Below are positions 58,934-64,000 of a DNA stretch of 64,000 bases, piece after piece (within the stretch, counting starts at the first letter, position 1; every line of letters begins with the position of its first letter). The position numbers and the translations under genes were made by a program. The DNA lies in the NCBI GenBank assembly GCA_009840135.1, contig VXOH01000020.1, positions 30,202-94,201 on the forward strand, given 5' to 3'. The notes under the pieces are model-generated. The model made no database searches. It was not told the origin of the DNA and saw only the letters and a list, made by a program, of their open reading frames with translations. The stretch is from Chloroflexota bacterium (GTDB lineage: Bacteria > Chloroflexota > Dehalococcoidia > Lucifugimonadales > UBA3495).

Positions 58934-59983
58934 ATGGCAGAAAAAATCGCAGTTATGGGCGCGGGAGCGTTGGGCAGCTACGTCGGCGCCTTTCTGACCC
59001 AGGCCGGCGAGGACGTTACCTTTATTGATATGTGGCCCGAGCACGTGGAAAAGATGCGGGCCGACGGCCTGCGGGCCAGCGGCAGCCAGGGCGACTTCAC
59101 CGTGCCGGTCAAGGCCATGCACCTGACCGACGCCCAGGGCATCACCGAGCCCTTCGACTTTGCCTTCATCGCGATGAAGTCCTACGACACGGAGTGGGCT
59201 ACTCACTTCATCAAGCGTTACGTCAAGCCCGACGGCTATTTCGTTTCCCTGCAGAACTGCTGGAACGACCCCATCATTGGGGAGATAGTCGGGCCGGAGC
59301 GGGAGATGGGCTGCATCGCCTCACACATCGAGGTGGCCCTGTGGGAGCCGGGCCACGTAAATCGGGGCGGCGCTCCGGGTCGCGACCACGGTCACGTGGT
59401 TTTCCGCGTGGGCGAGCAGACGGGGCACATCACTTCCCGCAGCGAAGGTGTCGCCAGCAAGCTGGACAACATTGACGCCGCCTATGCCACCGACAACCTG
59501 TGGGGCGAACGGTGGGCCAAGCTGTGCCAGAACGGCATGGGCAACGCCATCTCCGCCATGACCACCCTGGGCTCCCAGGAGATGGCCCAGGACTCCCGCT
59601 TCCGCACCATCCGCATTCAGCTGGCCAAGGAAGGGGCCCAGGTGGGCCTGGCCCAGGGCCTCAACGTAGTGGCCATCAACGGCATTCCGGCCCAGACCTG
59701 GGCCGACGCCGACAGGGGCGATGTGTTCGAGGAACTGAACGACATCATGAGCAAGGCTGGTGGGCGGGTGAACTGGCTGGCATCCATGGCCCAGGACGTT
59801 CACAAGGGCCGCCACTCCGAAGTGGACTTCATGAACGGCTTGATTTGCAGCAAGGGCCGCGAGACGGGCGTCCCCACCCCCTTCCATGACGCCATCGTGG
59901 ACACCATGCACGGCATAGACGACGGCTCCCTGAAGCCCGACCCGTCCAACGTGGAGTTGATAGTCCGGGCCGTGGGGATGTAG
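58934..59983 (+). CDS. Ketopantoate reductase (PanE/ApbA)-family protein
   Basis: 349 residues. NADPH motif IAVMGAGALGSYVGAFL at the N-terminus, AFIAMKSYDTEWA (Lys), QNCWNDPIIGEIV, and the C-terminal helical domain with the catalytic-type Lys in ERWAKLCQNGMGNA and HKGRHSEVDFMNGLI. Members reduce 2-oxo acids. A length of 349 exceeds PanE (about 300), so a catabolic relative is more likely than pantothenate synthesis. Confidence 0.85.
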   Translation: MAEKIAVMGAGALGSYVGAFLTQAGEDVTFIDMWPEHVEKMRADGLRASGSQGDFTVPVKAMHLTDAQGITEPFDFAFIAMKSYDTEWATHFIKRYVKPDGYFVSLQNCWNDPIIGEIVGPEREMGCIASHIEVALWEPGHVNRGGAPGRDHGHVVFRVGEQTGHITSRSEGVASKLDNIDAAYATDNLWGERWAKLCQNGMGNAISAMTTLGSQEMAQDSRFRTIRIQLAKEGAQVGLAQGLNVVAINGIPAQTWADADRGDVFEELNDIMSKAGGRVNWLASMAQDVHKGRHSEVDFMNGLICSKGRETGVPTPFHDAIVDTMHGIDDGSLKPDPSNVELIVRAVGM

Positions 59984-60007
59984 GCGGCAATTTACGATTG
60001 ATGAGAA

Positions 60008-60637
60008 TTACCAGGACCGGGGCTTGGTGATGGTGCCCTGGGCATCCGACAGTTGGCTTGGGAATTGGCTGGCGCCCAGCGGGCCCCTGCGGATTGGGCG
60101 ATAGAAGTCGGACGCTTGGTACAGCGCCCAACTCTTGGTCCTTTGCGGGTTGAAAACACCGACGGTCATGCCCAACTAGCTTCGTAGAAACTCGATGGGG
60201 GTCTTGAAGTCGGAGTCATTGGACAGCAATACCGCCATTTCGGACTCCCCGCTAAGGGAATCTGCCATCATGTAGGTGGTCAGGTTTACATCCGTACCTT
60301 TTTCCTCCGTCTTCAGTACCAGGGCAGTCTCAGTCTGCGGGCCAGTGGGAGAAGAGTGAGCCAGGGGCATCCTTACCGCATTAGTCAAAAAGTGGCCGTA
60401 ATGTATGGTCAGATTTGGTATGGTCTGCAGTGCCCGGAGATAAGTCTGTTGTCGCTGTCGCTGGTAAGGATTATCGGGTCTGAAATTGAGAGGAGCGGTA
60501 AAGTACCGGATACGGTAGATTTCGTGGGAGGACAGAAGCAGACTGCACAGCTTTGCCACATCCAGCCAGCGGTAGGGAGAATCCTTCAGACAACCATAGT
60601 AGAGATTGAAACCGTCAACGTAAGCGTTGGTCTTCAC
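60008..60637 (-). pseudogene. NYN-domain ribonuclease-like gene with one in-frame TAG
   Basis: From ATG 60637 (KTNAYVDGFNLYYG, first Asp) through VLLSNDSDFKTPIEFLRS the domain is normal, then TAG at 60178-60176. In the same frame the typical NYN end continues (GMTVGVFNPQR, ASDFYRPI, SQFPSQLSDAQGTITKP) to TAA at 60010-60008. The family is about 210 residues and the sum fits exactly. So a single amber codon breaks a full gene. Predicted Mg RNase. Confidence 0.8.
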
Positions 60638-60794
60638 AAACGGGTCCCTGAAATAGCTGAAGCCGCCCGGAGGCGGCCTCGCGCTCTGCCGCCGAAGAGA
60701 CAGAGGTGGTCCATTGAGTGTACGGATACTTTAGCTGTGTGTCAATACTTCTGTAAACGCTTGGGCACGGCTACCAGGCTAATGAGGAGGTCCC

Positions 60795-61271
60795 ATGTTC
60801 ATTAAGGTTGAACCGGCCGGGTTCTTCATGTACACCGTGCAGTTGATCTTTGACCCGGCCAGTCCTGACTCGGAGGACCAGGAGGTGCGGGACTACCTGG
60901 CCGACCATGAGCTGGAGCCCCGCTACCAGTACCAGATTGAAGAGGACGGCCGCCCCTGCGACGTGTTGCAGTTTGGCGGTTGCTACCTGGGTCGGCACCT
61001 GCAGTCCGTGGGCCAGATACAGCGCCACGCAGTGGAGGTAGAACTGCTGACCGCCGAGGTGGAGGGCCACCTGGCGGCCCTGGCGTTGCCTCAACTGGCC
61101 GCGCCCAATTCTGAGGACGGGGAAGTGCGGCAGGAGACGGTGGCTGCCCTGGTCTCAGAATTGCACGACGAGTCGGCGTTCCAACCCGACGAAAACGGTG
61201 AACTGGCGGTGGTCCTGGACCGGGAAGAAGTCAAGGCGGCGGCGTTGCGGGTGCTGGGGAAAGGCTCATGA
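60795..61271 (+). CDS. Hypothetical protein, 158 aa
   Basis: Acidic, probably alpha/beta: FFMYTVQLIFDPASPDSEDQ, YLADHELEPRYQYQIEEDGR and a C-terminal part ETVAALVSELHDESAFQPDE. AGGAGGTC precedes ATG 60795. I recognise no family. Lies between the two amber-broken genes. Confidence 0.55.
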   Translation: MFIKVEPAGFFMYTVQLIFDPASPDSEDQEVRDYLADHELEPRYQYQIEEDGRPCDVLQFGGCYLGRHLQSVGQIQRHAVEVELLTAEVEGHLAALALPQLAAPNSEDGEVRQETVAALVSELHDESAFQPDENGELAVVLDREEVKAAALRVLGKGS

Positions 61272-61341
61272 GTAGTGACATTGCCGTGTTAGAATGTGGC
61301 TATGACATGCAACGACCATAACCCGATAACTGGCTGTCCCG

Positions 61342-61818
61342 TTGATTAACGAACTGGGCAGCATTGCCAGCATTGTTGGCTTGCCCCTTTCGCTGATAGC
61401 GCTGGTTTTCGCGATTTACCATTAGTTAAGGCTGAGGGGCGAAACACGGGCGGCCAAGGAAGCGGCAGAAGAGGCGCAACGCCTGTTGCGTCGTGACTTG
61501 TCCATCAGCGACATAGCTCGTTTAAGAGGCAGGATAAGACATCTCATTGACTTGAATCGTAGAGGCGATAAGGGCCTTTCATTAAATCTCTGTCAAGATA
61601 TACAGGATCTGTTTCTGGACGTTCAGCGGCGGCATCCCAATTTGAACAAAGGAAGCCGGCAAGAAATACAGCGTGCGTTGGGTTTCTTGGTTGGCTGGCA
61701 AAGCGAGTTGGAAAACCTAACCGAAGATATGCCTGCGGAAATAGTTTCCCGGTTCAATGGCCAGTTGAACGGGTTTCAAATCGACCTTCTGGTTATGTTG
61801 GAGAATGACCTGTCTTGA
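61342..61818 (+). pseudogene. Membrane-helix plus coiled-coil protein with one in-frame TAG
   Basis: TTG 61342 starts a membrane helix (ELGSIASIVGLPLSLIALVF), stopped by TAG 61423-61425. In the same frame the sequence continues as a charged helix LRLRGETRAAKEAAEEAQRL and a domain ISDIARLRGRIRHLIDLNRR to TGA at 61818. This membrane-helix plus basic-helix join is usual in a family of single-pass proteins, so the gene is probably whole but for one codon. The downstream part could be translated alone from TTG 61486. Confidence 0.6.
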
Positions 61819-61837
61819 GTGTGCAGAGGTGACAGTA

Positions 61838-62179
61838 ATGGGTGAACCGAGAATATTCGAAATAGGCACTGAGCTCTTGCGGCTGTCAAGGGACGGCAAG
61901 TTAGAGTGGAAACAGGGTTACCGCAGCAACGAATACGACGTTTTCGTTCTGGAGTTGCTGGCCACAGTTTCTTGGCACGACGACGCCCGCTATTTTCGTC
62001 TCAAACTGTCTGATGACACAGGCAGAGTTATAGCTTCCATGGAAAGGAGACCCAGCGCCTTTGACCCCATTCCCGACCCGGGCAGGCCTCCGGACCTGGA
62101 GGAACTATATCGGCTGGCTGAAGGTTACGTGGAGAAAGGCAGCTTGGAAAGGACTCTTCAATACCTTAAGCAGTCGTAA
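61838..62179 (+). CDS. Hypothetical protein, 113 aa
   Basis: From ATG 61838 (GAGGTGA upstream); ATG 61805 is open but badly spaced. Beta-rich: IFEIGTELLRLSRDGKLEWK, YDVFVLELLATVSWHDDARY, RLKLSDDTGRVIA and a helical end DLEELYRLAEGYVEKGSLER. Next to the preceding broken gene, perhaps once its operon partner. No family. Confidence 0.55.
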   Translation: MGEPRIFEIGTELLRLSRDGKLEWKQGYRSNEYDVFVLELLATVSWHDDARYFRLKLSDDTGRVIASMERRPSAFDPIPDPGRPPDLEELYRLAEGYVEKGSLERTLQYLKQS

Positions 62180-62186
62180 CCCTCCC

Positions 62187-63602
62187 CTACCGCCTGTAGC
62201 TGTAGCCCCTCGGCGTTCTTTCGCAGTTGAGGCGGCGGTTTAGGTGGAGGCCCTCGAGGACGAACTCTACGGCGGAGGCTTGCAGTTCGGGGCGGGGGTC
62301 GTCGGTGAGGCGGGCTACCGCCTCGGTAAGGCCTTCCACCCCGGCAGCCATGGTTGAGTACTCCCCCGCCGGCTTCTCGCTGCCCGTTTCGGCCTGGCTG
62401 CCCAGATCGAAGGCGGTCACCACATCGTCCAGGGAATCCACGTCGAAGTAGCGGCCAAAGACCCGCAGCACGGCCCGCTTGGTCAGGTCCTCCATCACCC
62501 GGTCCTCGCGACCCTCTTCGAAGGTCTCCAGTTCGATTTTGCCGCCGAAAGATGCCTGGATGTAGGGCAGGTCGCTGATGCGGGGGCAGGTCAAGGCGTC
62601 GCCGGAGCGGATGGAGCGGCGGACGGCGTTACTCAACAGGGTCTCGTAGTTGGCGATGGAGACGCGAACGCTGACCCCGGACCGCTGGTTAATCTCGTTG
62701 CTGGCGCGGGCCTGGGCCGTAATCTCGGCGAGGATCTCCTTCATGTACTGGGGCACCACCAGGTTGTCCTCGTCAATGAAGCGGGCCCGCTCCTGGTCCA
62801 TGATGGTTATCTCTTCCTCGATGTGGCGGGGGTAGTGGGTGTGAATCTGGGAGCCGTAACGGTCCTTGAGGGGGGTGACGATGCGGCCCCGGTTGGTGTA
62901 GTCCTCGGGGTTGGCGGTGGCCACCACGTAAACGTCCAGGGGCAGGCGGATGCGGTAGCCCTTAATCTGGACGTCCCGTTCCTCCATCAGGTTGAAGAGG
63001 CCCACCTGGATTCGCTCGGCCAGGTCGGGCAGTTCGTTGATGGAGAAGATGCCCCGGTTGGTACGAGGCACCAGGCCGTAGTGGATGGCCTGCTCGTCGG
63101 ACAGGTGGCGTCCCTCGGCCACCTTGATGGGGTCTATCTCACCGATGAGGTCGGCGATGGAGATGTCGGGGGTGGCCAGCTTTTCGGAATAGCGGTCATC
63201 CCGTCCGATCCAATCGATGCCGGTGTCGTCGCTGGATTCGGAAATCCTGCCGCAGCGGCCCTGGCAGATGGGGTTGAAGGGGTCGCAGTTAATCTCGCAG
63301 CCGGCAACTTTGGGAATGGCCTCGTCCAGCAGGTTGACCAGGCTGCGGATGAGGCGAGACTTGGCCTGCCCCCGCTCGCCCAGGAGGATGATGTCCTGGC
63401 CGGCCAGGATGGCGTTTTCGAGTTGGGGGATGACGGTGTCCTCGAAGCCGATGATGCCGGGGAAGGCGATTTCTTCGGCCCGAATTTTCGCCACCAGGTT
63501 ATTGCGTATCTCCTCGCGGACGGGGGTTACGCGGTAGCCGCTATCGCGCAGTTCGCCGATGGTGTGGGGGCGGTGGTCACCCAGCTGGGTCAAAGAGGTC
63601 AT
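62187..63602 (-). CDS. ChlI-like AAA+ ATPase (magnesium-chelatase/MoxR type)
   Basis: 471 residues. Walker A ILLGERGQAKSRLIRSLV, Walker B in GIFSINELPDLAE, sensor ATANPEDYTNRGRI, and a C-terminal helical lid with ISDLPYIQASFGGKIELE. An inserted Cys-rich patch CEINCDPFNPICQGRCGRIS (four Cys) lies after the P-loop, and could bind metal. The ATPase probably works with a vWA protein lying beyond the window end. Not a real chlorophyll gene set. Confidence 0.85.
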   Translation of the reverse strand: MTSLTQLGDHRPHTIGELRDSGYRVTPVREEIRNNLVAKIRAEEIAFPGIIGFEDTVIPQLENAILAGQDIILLGERGQAKSRLIRSLVNLLDEAIPKVAGCEINCDPFNPICQGRCGRISESSDDTGIDWIGRDDRYSEKLATPDISIADLIGEIDPIKVAEGRHLSDEQAIHYGLVPRTNRGIFSINELPDLAERIQVGLFNLMEERDVQIKGYRIRLPLDVYVVATANPEDYTNRGRIVTPLKDRYGSQIHTHYPRHIEEEITIMDQERARFIDEDNLVVPQYMKEILAEITAQARASNEINQRSGVSVRVSIANYETLLSNAVRRSIRSGDALTCPRISDLPYIQASFGGKIELETFEEGREDRVMEDLTKRAVLRVFGRYFDVDSLDDVVTAFDLGSQAETGSEKPAGEYSTMAAGVEGLTEAVARLTDDPRPELQASAVEFVLEGLHLNRRLNCERTPRGYSYRR

Positions 63603-63803
63603 GGTTCGTCTCCCTCCGCTGCTGAACCAGGATTTGTAGCTACAAGACGGTTCAGCAAGTATAGCACAGGGTGTTTTTGACCGCAGTGTCCCTAGACGGG
63701 CTTAGTATGATCCTTCGACTAGCTCAGGATGAGCGGGGATATTCACCCCCATCCCCGGATGGCGTTGGGTGCAGGCACCAGCATTACCTTCGCTGGGAGT
63801 AGG

Positions 63804-63864
63804 GACGCCCTCACCCTCACCCTCACCCTCTCCCTCCGAGAGAGGGAACTCTTGAGATAGTTTC
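63804..63864. repeat. MITE-like element A, inverted half copy
   Basis: CCCTCACCC-rich stretch followed by TCTTGAGATAGTTTC, the reverse complement of the left half of elements at 175-284 and 28086-28196. Confidence 0.5.
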
Positions 63865-63893
63865 TAAATTTAGTCCTCCCTTCTCCTTCGGTG

Positions 63894-63921
63894 CGGGGCA
63901 GACCTGTGTGTCTGCCCCTAC
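63894..63921. repeat. Palindromic repeat type G, copy 3
   Basis: GGGGCAGAC, ctgt, GTCTGCCCC, the complement of 10381-10406. Confidence 0.55.
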
Positions 63922-63935
63922 GGAACCGGACGGGG

Positions 63936-64000
63936 TCAGGTGGGGATTTCGCCGTAGAGGAGGTCGTCGTAGCGGTGGTTCCAGGCCCAGGGCAGCAGGG
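63936..64000 (-). CDS. C-terminal end of an unknown protein, partial
   Basis: Reading from 64000, the frame gives LLPWAWNHRYDDLLYGEIPT and a TGA at 63938-63936. Twenty residues are not enough to name a family. Likely the next gene upstream of the AAA ATPase operon on this strand. Confidence 0.4.
   Translation of the reverse strand, partial: LLPWAWNHRYDDLLYGEIPT

Larger units (their letters stand above)
63603..63935. other. Intergenic region with three repeats
   Basis: Contains a single type S arm at 63711-63738, an inverted half of element A at 63804-63864 and repeat type G at 63894-63921. No gene is seen. Confidence 0.55.

Noticed and set aside
60176-61425. Global reassignment of TAG to an amino acid
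   Set aside because: Conserved genes such as ispG, proS and chrA end with TAG at the right length, so TAG is a stop in general.
62187-63602. Magnesium chelatase for chlorophyll synthesis
   Set aside because: Only a ChlI-like ATPase is seen; no ChlD or ChlH and no pigment genes, so a MoxR/vWA-type chaperone role is more likely.

Overview
The window looks like about 64 kb of a GC-rich Chloroflexota chromosome, most likely from the Dehalococcoidia/SAR202 side. This is inferred from gene content and style: many single-copy catabolic enzymes, lipoproteins with Thr/Pro-rich linkers, FitAB, HigBA, HicBA and Uma2 modules, and dense short palindromic repeats between genes. No rRNA is present, so the placement is inference. 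The window opens inside one gene and closes inside another.

Layout. 1-1800: end of a retropepsin-like protease, a small membrane protein, and a TPP-enzyme-like protein with a decayed cofactor motif. 1963-7222: DtxR-type metal regulator, an iron-type ABC ATPase and a divergent two-domain permease, separated by about 1.3 kb without a convincing gene. 7418-13118: membrane proteins, FAH-family and SDR enzymes, Uma2, HigBA, FKBP isomerase. 13405-17613: ispG-fitA-fitB-proS-RDD run, with a toxin-antitoxin pair inside a housekeeping operon. 17679-20566: a retropepsin/DUF3467 cluster, then a RuvC-like plus zinc-ribbon operon behind a perfect LexA-type box. 20979-34996: chromate transporter, DUF4349 lipoprotein, membrane-tethered molybdoenzyme, PIN/UPF0175 pair, small enzymes, aldehyde dehydrogenase and a trypsin-like lipoprotein. 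35058-42888: translation core (pheS, pheT, infC, rpmI, rplT) plus a moeA with a histidine-rich head. 43111-48085: six-gene signalling operon (vWA, PP2C, kinase, membrane TIG protein, two zinc-ribbon membrane proteins). 48244-53831: nadA, Uma2, miaB, tRNA-Ser(GCU), Ldh2-type dehydrogenase, HicBA. 53998-64000: hydrolase, Thr/Pro lipoprotein, serA, ketopantoate-reductase-like enzyme, two genes broken by single in-frame TAG codons, and a ChlI-like AAA ATPase.

The strongest candidate for an under-described system is 43111-48085. It has the three enzymes of the TerY-P triad (vWA, PP2C phosphatase, protein kinase with zinc ribbons), followed in the same operon by proteins sharing an N-terminal zinc ribbon, of which one projects a TIG-like domain on a Thr/Pro stalk beyond the membrane. 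This suggests a phospho-signalling complex linking a cytosolic zinc-ribbon scaffold to the cell surface. Second is the predicted SOS operon of a zinc-ribbon protein and a RuvC-fold protein with altered catalytic positions (19672-20566).

Intergenic DNA carries at least two families of short terminal-inverted-repeat elements (MITE-like) and several palindromic repeat types, each seen two to five times. Decay is visible in three genes: a frameshifted zinc-ribbon paralogue and the two amber-interrupted genes.
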